From Thereva unica (Eukaryota > Arthropoda > Insecta > Diptera > Therevidae): a stretch of DNA of 64,000 bases. Below, piece after piece: positions 21,833 to 33,810 of this stretch (the first letter of the stretch is position 1; each line of letters begins with the position of its first letter). The position numbers were made by a program, and so were the translations under genes. Under the pieces are notes generated by a model. The model saw only the letters and a program-made list of their open reading frames with translations, had not been told where the DNA came from and searched no databases. The DNA lies in the NCBI GenBank assembly GCA_949987705.1, contig CATLJY010000190.1, forward strand, positions 1 through 64,000, in the 5' to 3' direction.

Positions 21833-22132
21833 TTAATTTTGATTGAACTTACGAGTCCTAATCAAAATACTTAGAGTACCGTCTAAAACGGCTTTCCTCC
21901 TATATGACAGCGGCATGAGTTCTAACTTCTTGAGTCTGTCCGTGTAGGGCGGTAAGTTGAAAAAGTCGCGCGGGTCGTGTAGGTTTCTCAGAGCGAAGAG
22001 GAGAAATTTTTTCTGTATTGATTCCAACCGAATGCTGCTTACCTGGAATAAAGGGTCCCAGATCAGGCACGCATATTCCAAGATAGGGCGGACGAGCGAA
22101 CAGAAAAGAGTTTTTGTGACCCGAACGTTATT
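21833..22132 (-). pseudogene. CR1-like LINE, RT C-terminal part (split)
   Basis: The minus-strand frame continues the RT at 24199-25505 across an inserted TIR element. It reads VTKTLFCSLVRPILEYACLIWDPLFQ, RLESIQKKFLLFALRN and PYTDRLKKLELMPLSYRRK. The frame matches the upstream part once the 3-bp duplication (AAT on this strand) is allowed for, so the insertion did not otherwise disturb the sequence. It ends at a stop near 21833. Confidence 0.85.
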
Positions 22133-24195
22133 GGGGGTATTCAGACGCTTAGTTCATTCAAAACGCGCGTTATGGTGTTCCAAAATAACACCGTTAAGAA
22201 AATCGAACCCTAAACGTTTTTGGGGCCGCTGATCACGAAAATCGAGGTCCCGCGGTCCTAAAACTAGGGCGTCACCCCTAAAAATGCAAAAAACACCCCT
22301 TTTTAGGGGGTTTTCGCGATTATTTCAGTAATAATGAAAACTAATGCGATGAAATGCACTTTTTTTAATATTTATTTGCGAAGGGGGTTGATTTATACTA
22401 AATTAAGGCGAACTTAATGGTAAGGGGTACTCCTAAAGGGTTGAAACTACCCCTAAATTGGCGAAAATGGCAAAAATTGTAAAAAAAATTTTCCAGTTTA
22501 TGCTTCAAATTCGATTGTGGGCGTACTGTCAGGCAAAAATAAATTATTTCCAACCCTTAAGGGGGTAGACTACAGTAAAATTTTCAAAAAATTCATTTCT
22601 TTTTTTTATTTGCTTTAAATTTGAAATCAGCCACCTCGAAAACCACCGAGTTAGAAATTTCATCACAAAATAATCAAGATTTCACGTTTTGGCCAGAAAT
22701 TTGGGACTCTGTCCCACAGTGCAATGTTCAAACGCGTTTTTCTCGAAACGATGTTTTTCAAAACGGTGTACATGATATCTCAAGATCTAATTGACGAATT
22801 GACTTGAAATTTGACACACTTCTTTTATGGATGAGTGCCTCTGGCGTCACGTAGGATTTTGTCAATATCTTGCTTTGTTCAATAATTATTAACCATCATA
22901 ACATGAAATTTGTGCCGAAAAAACGTATGTATAATTCAGGATTTTCTTTCTCGTTGCCAAAAAATTCTAAAAAAAAGGCTACGTGACGCGATAGCCAATA
23001 CCATATAGATGATGAGAATATTTGGTTTTTTTGCCTCAGACGACTGGTTTTCGCAGAATCATGTACACCATCCAACAATGCGTGAAAATCATAGGGATGT
23101 GCGAAGCAACATATACCGAAATATAGCAACATATATCATAACAAAAAAATTTTTAAACGTTTTTTAATATGTACGGAAGATAATAAAAAAAATTATTAGT
23201 GTAACATTATTAGTTAGTTAGCAATAAATTAATGAAAATGACCCACAAACAATGCCCGTTACTGTGCTCTACCCCCTTAAGGGGTTAACACTACCCCTAT
23301 ACTATAATAAAAACAACTTAATATAAAAAAAATTGTCAAATTTTTTTTTTGCTTTTTGTTTGAAATTTGGTTCAAAAGGTATTATCAGCAAAAAAATTAA
23401 TTTTTTCAACTCTTAAGGGGGTACAACTACCCCCACATTAAAATTGTAATTGAAACAAATTAAAATTTATTGTTTTACATTTAAATTTTATTTTCCATTT
23501 GTAATCATTACAACATTTGGAACATTTCACTATAAACCCCTTTGTACAGAGGTTAAACCCCCCCCCCCCCCCTAAAGAGAAAAAAAATAAAAAATATATT
23601 GAGAAATATTTCATTTCGTGGAATCTTTAAATAAACTCTGCAGTATAAATCAACCACCTTCGCAAATAAATATTAAAAAAAGTGCATTTCATCGCATTAG
23701 TTTTCATTATTACTGAAATAATCGCGAAAACCCCCTAAAAAGGGGCGTTTTTTGCATTTTTAGGGGTGACGCCCTAATCTTAGGACCGCGGGACCTCGAT
23801 TTTCGTGATCAGCGACCCCAAAAACCTTTTGGCGTTCGATTTTCTTAACGGTATTATTTTGGAACACCCCCCCCCGCGTTTTGAATGGACTAGCTGCCAT
23901 AAATGTGCTGAGCAAAACCGGTTTTATTCAACCCCTCGGAACACACACGGGGCGTAATTGTGTTTAGAACATTTGAAAGCTTTACAGGAACGTTTAAATT
24001 TAAATAAAATTCACTTGTCAGACAAAAACAGAGCTAAAGAAAACAAGAGATAGAAGTAACATTTTATATGTGTGTAAGTTTTCACGCGTTTGCTTTTGCG
24101 TGAAAAATGTTTCGTTAAGTTCTTCCGCTTCCTTCCCTCTCTCATCTATGAAACCGGTTTTACTTGCAATGAATGTGCACCGTCTGAATACCCCC
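22133..24195. mobile_element. TIR element with TSD ATT, inserted in LINE RT
   Basis: Perfect 15-bp ends GGGGGTATTCAGACG (22133-22147, complement at 24181-24195), flanked by ATT at 22130-22132 and 24196-24198. Further inside, both arms share a looser motif with aaaaccggttt. Without the nested foldback element it would be about 325 bp, a MITE. The 3-bp duplication fits several superfamilies (for example CACTA or Harbinger-type), so I leave it unclassified. Its removal together with one ATT would rejoin the LINE RT in frame, which fixes its boundaries. Confidence 0.82.
22152..23890. mobile_element. Foldback TIR element (long inverted arms), TA-flanked
   Basis: Two arms of roughly 300-400 bp are inverted copies of each other. 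Ends read GTTCATTCAAAACGCG / GTCCATTCAAAACGCG and are flanked by TA on both sides, suggesting a Tc1/mariner-type TA target. Shared arm motifs include tgttccaaaataa, cccgcggtccta, the block gatcagcgacccc and paired aggggt / acccct runs. The interior has no usable frame. Related pieces occur at 59687-60384 and 60386-60822. The palindromic arms would fold into a very long hairpin. Confidence 0.78.
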
Positions 24196-24198
24196 ATT

Positions 24199-25505
24199 GA
24201 ATTCTCGGGCTCTTCTCTTTATAAAGCCCAGAAGCTTGTTGGCTCTTGCAGCAATATTATCGTAGTGCAAGTTGAAATTTAATTTATTGTCTAGAACAAT
24301 ACCTAGATCTACAACTTGATCGACACGGTCTAATGCCTTGTCGTTGAGATAATATTCCTGTAGCTGAGTGTTTCTTTTGCGGGAGAAGGTAATAACATGA
24401 CGTTTGCTGATGTTTAGTTCTAATTTATTGGCAGTACACCAGTCTTGCAACGCGTTCAGCTTTGTCTGAAAGAAAGTAACGTCGACCGGGGACCTTATGA
24501 CATTATAAATTTTGAGGTCGTCGGCATAGAAGAGATGCGGAATATTTTCTAGTGTATCCGACAGGTCTGAGATAAATATATTGAATAACAGAGGGCCTAG
24601 ATGGCTACCCTGAAGGACCCCGGAAGTTACTGCGATTTCTTTTGACAGAAATCCTTGGAATCTGACAACCTGAGTTCTGTTGTCGAGATATGATTTAATC
24701 CAATCCAGGGCCGGACCTGATATTCCAAATTTTAGTAGTTTTTTACTTAAAATATGGTGATCAACACGATCTAAGGCTTTGCTGAAGTCAGTATAGACCG
24801 TATCTATTTGATTACCCTTCTCCATAGCACATAGCAGATTGGAGGTTAGAATCATAAGGTTTGTAGTAGTCGATCGTCCCTTTCTGAAACCATGTTGCTG
24901 TTCATTAAGACATGGGTCGATTAGAGGGGCAATCTTACCGTAAACAAGTTTCTCGAAAAGTTTAGGAATCGTTGATAAGATGGCAATACCCCTGTAGTTT
25001 TCCACCGAGTGCTTATTAGATGTTTTATGGATCGGAGTAAGATAGGACTTTTTCCATATCTTAGGGAACTTTCCTGTCGATAACGATTTGTTGAAGATAA
25101 TATGGAGGGGAACCAAAATTTGGTTTGAACAGCCCTGAAAAACCAAAGGAGGCAGGTTGTCAGGACCATGACTTTTATTGATGTCGAGATTGTTTATACC
25201 AGTCATTACATCGTCAAAGGATATAGATACATCAGTTATAGAAATTCTAGTGTCAGCGCGTACTTACTGGGTCAGTGTGTACTACATTAGACTTTGGGCA
25301 AAAGATTTCAATGAATTTGTCAGCAAACATGTTGCAAATTTCTTGGGGACATGAGGATTGTTTTCTGCCGTTTGTCATAGTCGTTGGATAGCCTAGGGTC
25401 TTTCGTTTTATGTTAACGAAATCGAAATTTTTTTTAGGATTCTGAATGATGTTATCCCCGACAGAGTCAAGATATGTTGTATAGGCCTCACGCGACCTAA
25501 GAGAC
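24199..25505 (-). pseudogene. CR1-like LINE RT, main part
   Basis: Minus-strand RT, open from 25206 downward. It contains NKSHGPDNLPP, ENYRGIAILSTIPKLFEKL, QHGFRKGRSTTTNL, YTDFSKALDRVDHHIL, TSGVLQGSHLGPLLFNIF and the catalytic FYADDLKIY. It then reads VVDLGIVLDNKLNF and FIKRRAREFN at the insertion point. Upstream, 25207-25505 encodes the EN-RT linker (SREAYTTYLDSV, FVNIKRKT) in a shifted frame, so there is at least one frameshift near 25250. The endonuclease is absent: the copy is 5' truncated near 25505. Compared with the 4.5-kb LINE it is the same broad group but a different family. Confidence 0.85.
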
Positions 25506-27935
25506 CTAATCTAAAACCACATCCCACCCATGACAACAACCGATGACGTCACCCATAGCTATACTACTTTGGATCACTTTCTTAAGCCTAATCATCATTT
25601 TTTATACAGTCTTGTCGTATTCCACTCGGTTTATAGTCCACTTGAGTAAGATACCTGCCTCTTTCAATAAAAGTTCAGCGAGGGATCAATTCTTTCACCA
25701 ATAATTTTCTTCCATTTTTAAAATAAAGGCTAATTTTCATTTGCAGCCATTCTCGATTGATTGTCATTTGTTAGTTAATGCTTCACCGTTGTCGAAAGTA
25801 GTCATATAAATCAATACTTTTGGCAAAAAATCATCATGAATGACGAGGCACATGCCGACTTGGCTGGCTTTGTAAATAAAAAGAATGGACGCTATTGGAA
25901 TTGAAAATCCTCAATTGATACTCCAACAACCATCACACATACGAGTATAGAGTGAGGTGCCACATTTGGGCCGGCAAGATGGGGCTTTCTTCAAGGATGC
26001 TAGGCACAATGCCGCAACATTTCTAGTGATTGATCCGAATTGAAAACAATAAAATGCAACAGTATATCAAGAAGGAAAACCAGCGAGTCCTTACATGAAA
26101 AATGATAAAAGTGTGTAGAGTTTTTATTTGCATGTACTGGGTGACAAGTTTCCTTTGGTGGTGTTTCGTTACATGAATAACAAATTTTCCCAATCTATAT
26201 AACGAATTAAAGTAAAGCTTCTACTTCCTCTTAAATAAACACACTAAACTTTATCTAACGCCTTTCCCATAACAAATCCCCCCAAAAATCATCGTACGGA
26301 GGCCGACAAAGTCTTTCGAACCCTTAAAATTTTGCTGTAATTGAAAAACTAATAGAAAGCAATTAAAACAGTAAACGGCGTACTAGTAGCTGCCCGCACT
26401 TATCTCGGCAAATAATCTCCAAATAGTTTTACGTACATATTATTTCCCTGAACATAGTCTAACATATGAGGACGGATTGACCCATCCTCGGCAAGTGGTC
26501 CTTCTTGTATCTTCCTATACGCCTTTGCCACCACTGCAGATGGGGCGAAGGGTAGTTTTATAGTCAACAATATCTAAACGGTTCATCTTTGGCCAATAAA
26601 GCGAACAAATGGTCATAAATTATGGCTTCCTCACTAGTTTTTGTATAGCTCGCAAAGAAAAGGTTCAACTGGGGCAAAAATTGGAAACATTCTCGCAGCA
26701 TGCAGACATATAACGAGCTCGAAGATACCAGTCTGGATCTCGTAAAAATACCCATCTTTTTAGATTTGCAGGATTCTGCTCTTGTTCCTGGACATTATTG
26801 CTAGAAATTTATCGAAGTCAAGTCCATTGCTGATTTTGAGATTTATTTACTTTTTCGGAAACTGCTCGTATATGATTCACATCAAGATGGTTAAAGATAG
26901 AAAGGAAACGTGAATTGAAACTGATTCGTTGACCTCTGAGCTGTTAACGATGAGATCTGGGCAAGAAAGAAAAAAGAAAGGTTGCTCTCGTAGTTTTAAT
27001 TTTCTACTTCTTCTGGCGCTGTTATCAGCACAAGTCGCCTTTCTTTCAGCAACCGTTTGGCCAACCTGAAATTTGTAACCCTATTTTTTTATGTGAAGCA
27101 CTAGAGATTCGAAGTAAGTTCTTTGGTACTGTCTAGAGTGCAATATGAACAGGAAGTTCTAGTCGGAAAGCTAGAAGAGAAAAAGTTTAAGAGCAACCAA
27201 CGCAGCATGCCGTTTTATTCCACTTGAATAGCTGACTGACTTCAATATATGAACAGGAGATGACCTCCTCCTTTATTGTTACAGATGGTATGATAAATGG
27301 CGGGAAATCACTGTAAAAAGCTATTCCGCTGCATGGAACCGAACCACGTCCTTTTGGGATAGTCGTCAGGCATCTCAATGACTAGGCTACCGAAGCTGCT
27401 AGAAGAATAGTCGCTGTTGCGAAATCGTCACAACAGAGCGCAGGCTTTAGCGTTTTATTTGACGACAAAGTGTTTTCGTAATCGTTGCTTACTTGGTATT
27501 AGGCCAAGAGCCCAACATGACAAATTAGTTGAGTGTCAGGTCTACTCTCTGAATCTAAGTTTAAACCGATTGTGCCCAAAAATGCAAATTTGATGGCAGA
27601 CTGGAAGATTTGCGTTAATTCAAGTTTCCGATTGAGCTGGAATTTTGCTCATATGTATAGTTAGCGTGACAATGCAATCTTTCCATTTTGAAAAAAATCA
27701 AGTGGCGATTCGAAGATGGTTGCCGAATTTTGCAATTGTATCCCCGACCACCGACATGGGTATCAAATGAAAGGGGATGGCAAATAGAACACTATTAACT
27801 GTGTGGAGTTATTCCAAATTCAAAATGGCGGCCAATACAAAATGGTGGTTTACCTTAACGCCCTCGGTATGGATATCGTATATGACGCCGCACAGCTAAT
27901 TATATTCTACTTGTCATACCCTTTCGATGAGAGCT
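25506..27935. other. Mostly gene-free stretch
   Basis: About 2.4 kb without a supported gene. The only recognisable piece is a 55-bp scrap resembling the gypsy integrase C-terminus at 27440-27495. Other frames (for example 26564-26755 and 27187-27378 on the minus strand) show no motif. Confidence 0.45.
27440..27495 (-). pseudogene. Scrap of gypsy pol C-terminus
   Basis: Shares gacgac.aagtgttttcgtaa with 17500-17522, the C-terminal integrase region of the CsRn1-like gypsy, in the same orientation. It is too short to say more. Confidence 0.35.
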
Positions 27936-28440
27936 CTATTTGATTGCAGTATCTTTCGCTGGAGATTGCCTTGTGTATTTGTGAATGTTATTTCTCGGGA
28001 AATATGTTGAGCTGTTGCTCATTGCAAAATCGATAACACGTTGCCCGTTGTCGTTTGATGTTTCGTGGAGACTTTCCTTTCCAAGGGTCGATACGTGCCA
28101 ATTCTCTCTTCCAATTTTGTCGTTGAGGCCTCCTATCACCATCTTGATGTCATTTGGAAGAGATCGTGTAATATGCGTATTCAAGCTTATAATAGAAAGT
28201 GCCCTTTGTCGTGTCCAATTTCTCCTCCGTCTCCGCATGTACCTTTATGATTGAAAAGGTGAAGAATTTCGTTCGGAGTCGTATAGAACGTAGACGTACA
28301 CTGATTGGCTCGAACTGTACGACATTATCTATGATTGACTTCTGTATTACGAAGCCTACTCTTAAGAGATATTCCCTTCCGCACCTGTAGAATATCCTGT
28401 AGTTGCCAAGGTCCAATGTTCCGTCTCCTATTCATCTGAT
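27936..28440 (-). pseudogene. LINE endonuclease fragment
   Basis: A minus-strand APE-type endonuclease relic. An upstream frame reads RLRTKFFTFSIIKVHAETEEK. A later one reads NDIKMVIGGLNDKIGRENW, then GKESLHETSNDNGQRVIDFAMSN and STYFPRNNIHKYTRQSPA, matching the GDFNAKIG, NGxRLxDFA and HKYTW blocks of RTE-like endonucleases. Gly-Leu replaces the catalytic Asp-Phe, and there is at least one frame change. It is on the strand opposite to the neighbouring LINE at 28730. Confidence 0.75.
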
Positions 28441-28729
28441 CTCTTGTAACATTTATATCTCTTCACTTCGTCTTATAGTGATTTAACTGCTGCAGTTCTG
28501 TACATACTTCGCGTGTTCCTAGTTAGGAAAATCATTTCCAGGTGCTGTTGCCATAGTCGTTGCCGTTTTTCCCGTCCACCTACCCCCGAGCACTATGTAC
28601 GTCCCTCGTCGGTTGATTAACCAGTAGGCACCAGCGAGGAGGTGACGGCACGATTTTGCCTCCTTTGATCGGTACTGTAGAGTCGCAATTGAAGAAAGAA
28701 ACCAGAGCCACCGAGAGTACTTCGCAAGG
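28441..28729. other. No gene recognised
   Basis: A short interval between two divergent LINE relics. A minus-strand frame across 28519-28896 has no recognisable motif and overlaps the plus-strand LINE. Confidence 0.35.
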
Positions 28730-29990
28730 CCAACATAAAGAATGAAAGTCATAAAGCAAAAAAGAGAAATCGCAGTCAAGCTTTGCAGAAAGAAGAAGAG
28801 CGAATATCTTAGGAGGGGGATCTTACAGATACAGGAATACCTCAATGAAGGGAGAAATGGAAAAGCGTACAAAGGAACTTGCGAGATCACCATCAAGTTT
28901 CTGCAAAAACATAGAACTTATTAGCAGAACCTGCTGGGATAAAAGAAAGGTGGAGAGAATATTTTCAGATCCTATTGAATCCTACCTCCATAGTAAACGA
29001 GGATCCACATTTGTAAGATAACATCTCAATAGAACCCTCAATATTGAATGAGGTACGTGATGCTATAAAAAGGCAACAAATCGCCAGGCGCCAATGGAAT
29101 ATTAGCTGAACTGCTAAAAGAAGGAGGACCGCAACTATTATGAACTTTTTACGAAATTATATGCACCATCTGGGAGGAAGAAGTTATACAAGATGACTGG
29201 AAGAAAGCGATTATATGTGTCCAATATACAAGAAAGGAGATAAATTAACCGGCAAAATCTGCAGCGGCATCTCACTCCTCAGCATCAGCTACAAAACCTT
29301 CACAATCCTTGAGAAACCAAAAATAGAACCTATAGCGGAAGGCATTATAGGAGAATATCAAGGTGGTTTTAGGACAAACACGTCAACATGGGACCTGACC
29401 TTAAAGCAAATTGTGGAGCAAACCTGGGAAAGAAAAATAGATTATACCAGATATTTGTCGACTTTCAACAGGCATATGACTCAATAAACAGAGAGGTTAT
29501 ACGAGATCTTATCGGAACTATGAGTCCCCTAAAAGCTGGTACAATTGATAAAAAGCGCAACAAATAGCTCACTGGCGAATGTAAGTATCCAAAATTTTGT
29601 TTATGACCATAGAGGAACGAGTTAACAGGTTTGAGAGAAAAGTTCTTAGGTGCATAATAGGCCAAACGAAGGGATGGAATATGGCGAAGGAGATACAACA
29701 ACGAGTTGTATGAATTTTTTGACAACCCATAAGTCTCAATTTTAATAAAACACTGGCCACGTAATCAGGATGGAGGACAACCGTATTTCTAAACGGCTCA
29801 TGGCGACAGAAATTTCGGGAATTAGACCAGTAGGTAGACCCAGAAGGAGATAGTTAGACTCTGTGACGGCTGACGCGGGGGCAATGCTCAACATCTGGGA
29901 CTGAAGAGAGGCTGCAAAGGACCGTCAAACTTGGAGAAATGCCCTAAAGGAGGCCAAGGCTCGATTTGGGCTGTAACGCCGTTGGATGGA
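28730..29990 (+). pseudogene. RTE-like LINE fragment (linker to RT C-terminus)
   Basis: A decayed plus-strand copy. It begins in the basic EN-RT linker (KQKREIAVKLCRKKKSEYL). RT remains include KSPGANGILAELLKEGG, DDWKKAIICPIYKKGDK, GEYQGGFRTNTST and a degraded DFQQAYDS near 29460. A deletion removes the catalytic palm. C-terminal pieces include KRRDGIWRRRYNNELYEFF and the terminal AAKDRQTWRNALKEAKARFGL near 29910-29975. The 3' end has ggatggatgaatg. Several stops are present. Same family as 10470-11580 and 16390/19995. Confidence 0.78.
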
Positions 29991-30029
29991 TGAATGTTAA
30001 GCTATTTTCGTGATTCTGTGAGTTTTGCA

Positions 30030-30200
30030 GATTGATTAAAAATTTTCGACTCGCAAAACGTAGCTTAATCAGTTGTGATTTCAAGGGCTTCGCCGAAACG
30101 TAGAATGAATTCTGTTCCGGATTTTCTCCACTATTGAAGGTAAGGTATCGCTAATTGTGTATGCCTCATTCCAAGTAGGAAGCAGCCATAAGGCACTAAC
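30030..30200 (-). pseudogene. Gypsy integrase scrap
   Basis: Sequence such as cagttgtgatttcaagggct and gaatgaattctgttcc parallels 18020-18130 of the CsRn1-like gypsy integrase (region between the TDQGTQFE and ISASTVA blocks) in the same orientation. Heavily diverged. Confidence 0.45.
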
Positions 30201-31748
30201 TTTATTGCCCAAAATTCCAGTCATAATGCTATGAACGAACCTTAAAAGTATATTCTCCTCCAACTCTTGAAAAGATTTTCTAGCTGTAGCTTATATTATA
30301 CATACTTATACTTTTATTTTGCTGTTTGGTAACTCAGTACAACGTTAACAGCCTACAGAAGTTTTTTTGACAATATACTCGCTCGTCTTGCAAATGGTAA
30401 ATCCAGGATACTTGTAACAAAGTGCAGGTCTCACCAAAGTTGTGTATATTTGATGATGAGGGTTGTTAGAAACACAAGAAGGTCACCAGAATTTTTTGGA
30501 TTAAAGCCGTACTACTTGTCGTTTAGTATTGCTGCGATTTAAAATATTCAATAAGTTATTTATTTTTAAGTGTCCTAAATCATTGGGGAGAGTAGTAAAG
30601 TAGTCTTTGCTACTAGGCCGAAGAATTGTTCGAGTCACCCTTCTTCTTTTTTTTTTGTTACGTGTCATGGTCAAGCTCCAGGAATCACCCTTTGTACCAC
30701 TAGATCGTCATGTCGTTCAACTCATGGTGCAATGTCTAGTAGCAAGCTTGACCTGAAAACAGAAAAAGAATGGGAAAGGTTAAGAGTAGTCTGGTGGATG
30801 CATAAGGAGATGGCATTGAACCTCGCGTTTGAACTACTGGGTGTTATATGAATGCATTTTTTTTACAGCCGGGTGAGTCACAACCATCAGGGCTAGCGAG
30901 AGACGTCTTGTTGGAGTGTTATGCCTCCTGAAACAAGGGAATCCCACTAGCCAGCCGATAGAGGCTGTGACGCCAACAGTATCAGACTACCATATTTGTT
31001 TAGGAGACGAAAACTGACCAACTGTGCCTACTGTCAATGTTGAAAACTACCTCCAACAAATACACCCATTTTTATTTTGATAAATTGTTCTAATAATTTT
31101 AATTTATGAGTAAATCACCCAATTTTTTGAATTACTCTAATAATAGTCTACCGTTGAAAATTTTAAAACCACCACCGCTTTTAATTTACTTTAAAACATT
31201 ATTATCGATCATTGTAATCAACAAAAAACTATGATAATTAAGTTACATAAGCTTCAACTTCTGCTTATTAAATGCAAAATTACCTTTTTGCATCGTTTCG
31301 TAATGAAAACATGTAATTATTTCCACCACCATTATTATCTATTCTGTAAACCTATATAAACCACGGTAGCTTGATTTGCGTTTGGAGTTTAGCATGAACG
31401 ACACACTTTTATCATGACTGCTACGATTTTCTTCGGGTTATTTTGATTTTTATAGCAGTTTTTATAAGTTAAATTTAATTCGTTTAGACTGACAAGTTGT
31501 TAATATATTTTGCAATGGCTGTTTCATCAAATGATGACAGCGACGGAGATAGAACGTCTGAACTGAACTTCTTCGGAGCCGTCCACATGTTCGACCTCCA
31601 TTGAAGCATTCACCAAATGGTTCATCTCCATCACCATTTGGTCTTTGTTTTCCTCGTTTTCCTCCTAGTGACTTCTCAACAATGTCGGCATCTGCTAAAC
31701 TTGATCTGTAACTTCTGTTAGATTGATGATCTGCCGAAGTTACCAGTC
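30201..31748. other. No gene recognised
   Basis: AT-rich, with no coding region or element ends I can support. There is a T-run near 30645-30660. Confidence 0.4.
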
Positions 31749-32123
31749 ATGCCAGAAGTCAAAACTGTAAAGGAAAATAACAAATTAGAAATTACAGACA
31801 CATCGAAATTTCCAGGAGGAGAGGAGTCAACTACCGAAGAGGAGGAAGTTAGCGAAGAAAACATGAGAAAAAGAAAGTGGAGAATTGCACTAAATGGTGG
31901 ACCAGTATGGTTGAAGAGATTCAAGTATCTAGGAACTTTTGAAATCAGGGAACTTAAGGCATATGTACGTCGAGAAGACACCTTTGCTACATGTGTAGCC
32001 CACTTGGATCCTTTCGCTAAAGGTTCAAGCTTGAGAAAAGTTACTAGCGAATACCTTGCAAATCGCATTATTCGCACTGTCCTCTCTACCATAGGGAATG
32101 TGTTGAAGGGCCTAACTATATGA
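31749..32123 (+). CDS. Hypothetical protein, 124 aa
   Basis: An ATG-initiated frame. The first 40 residues are acidic (EESTTEEEEVSEEN), followed by a basic, aromatic stretch (MRKRKWRIALNGGPVWLKRFKYLG) and a C-terminal part with no recognised motif. No signal peptide or membrane segment is apparent. It is longer than most chance frames in this AT-rich region and its composition is protein-like. It could be a gag/ORF1 remnant or an isolated exon. Coding status is uncertain. Confidence 0.3.
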   Translation: MPEVKTVKENNKLEITDTSKFPGGEESTTEEEEVSEENMRKRKWRIALNGGPVWLKRFKYLGTFEIRELKAYVRREDTFATCVAHLDPFAKGSSLRKVTSEYLANRIIRTVLSTIGNVLKGLTI

Positions 32124-32623
32124 TAGCAAAGTTCAACTTTAACGGATGTCTGCGTGTCCAAATATCAGTCGACAAATAGTAGTAGTTTCAGGCTAACTAA
32201 AACTATGACATATTGGGTTATTGCAAATGCGTGAGCTGAAGGACTACTGCAGGACCCCCTCATCGCGCTCTGCACTTCTTACATGACAAAGCTTTGTAAG
32301 CTGTAGTTTCTATCTCGAAGCTTCTCGAACTATTCCATTCCATTGGCACTGGCTTATTATTATTTATTCTTAGAACTAAACCTGGACCCAATGCCCGTAT
32401 TGTCCAAAACCATTCCTGCCACTCCGGACTTCAACAAACCATTCCAGGACACGAACTCTACATTGGTAATGAAATTTCCTATGGCCTAGCGAGAGTAGGC
32501 CAAACTCATCATTTGTTGGTCCGGAACCTCCTTGCAGCTTAGCCACCTGCCCCATAAAATTATTTTTTAGTAGGGGTTGGGTGGACCTCGTATTTCGTCA
32601 TTAACCTAAACCCAAATAAGATG
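32124..32623. other. No gene recognised
   Basis: A spacer before the Harbinger-like MITE; nothing assigned. Confidence 0.4.
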
Positions 32624-32626
32624 TAA

Positions 32627-32767
32627 TACCCTCGACACACTAGCACACTTAATCTGGGTTATGACGTCAGAATGACGTAGAATCGATTTTATTTCCATAT
32701 CTTTTATATGGGTCGACGTCATTTTGACGTCATAATCCGGATTAAGGGTGATAGTGTGTCTCCGGTA
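32627..32767. mobile_element. Harbinger-like MITE, 141 bp, TSD TAA
   Basis: Palindromic, with ends TACC...GGTA. Arms share cacactag/atca.c.cttaatc and ttatgacgtca, and TAA flanks it at 32624-32626 and 32768-32770. Same family as 15750-15893. The two arms are more alike here than in that copy. Confidence 0.82.
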
Positions 32768-33129
32768 TAACGTAACGTAAGCTAATCCAGCCTAAGGCAC
32801 GAACATGAGTGTTTATATGGCACCGACCTAAAACGACTTAACCAAAATTCGTTAAATTTTAAAATGTTACGTCTCTTATGTTTTGTTCCGTTAGAATCGT
32901 ATAAAACGTAAGCACCCGTAAGCGGGTTAAACGAAACTCCACTTCGTTACAACACTTTATTTAACACAAATATGATTCTCGACAAAATGCGTCTTCCTAA
33001 TGACTGTGTCTCTTTCTAAGTCTCATATTTTAGTTTACTTCAATAGAATGGAAAGCATTTGGAAAACCTCGTAGTTTGAAGTAAAACAAGTTCAGATAGG
33101 TTCAGATCCCACATTCGGTCATTTTGACG

Positions 33130-33810
33130 TTAGATATCATTCGCCCCGAATAATTAGCCCCATTCTTTAAAGCCATCCAGCACGGCTGTAGTTCTCCTGG
33201 GTCCCTCGTGATACCCTATATTTTCCAATTCATAATGGTCGTGATTCTGCAATTTCCCTACACGGTAAGGTCCGAAAAACTAAATTGTGTTTTCTTCACT
33301 GCAACAAAGGTGCACTACTTATAGACTCTTGCAGCCTTACGCTTCTTATTGCATTTTGCTCCTATTCTTCTGTTGAATCTAAGTAATATTTTGTTGGACT
33401 TCTCGTCGTACCATTCCCTGCACGTTCTGAAGTTCAATTAAAATATCGTTCCTTATAAAGTCTTGAAAGTCAGGTAATGCTTCGAACTTCATTTCCATGC
33501 CGGTTAAAATACAAAAGGCCGAAAACTTCATACTTCTTGTTGGGGTATTATTTATAATTTTTTTTACTCGATCAACGTGGTTGTACAACCCTTTTAGCTT
33601 CGCGATTGATAGTTTGGTAGTATTAGTATCAGGATGCGATTTATTCTTTCTATCTGGCTGTTCCCCTCGGGACGCTAGCAGCGATCAACGAATGTGGACT
33701 GCCTTCTTCTATGAAGTTATTTTGAAACAGATTGGCAGTAAAAGCCGTTCCATGGTCCGATATTATCCTTCTTCGATTACCAAAAATAGATAATAAATGG
33801 ACTAAAGCCT
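33130..33810 (-). pseudogene. Gypsy integrase remains (left of BEL element)
   Basis: The minus-strand translation has the integrase core block IISDHGTAFTANLFQ, then KLSIAKLKGLYNHVDRVKKIINNTPTRS and FCILTGMEMK. Further downstream comes a C-terminal piece, FFGPYRVGKLQNHDHYELENIGYHEGPR. Stops and frame changes are present. It lies in the same orientation as the RT/RNase H remains at 55140-55970, and the order fits one old gypsy split by the BEL insertion. Confidence 0.78.
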
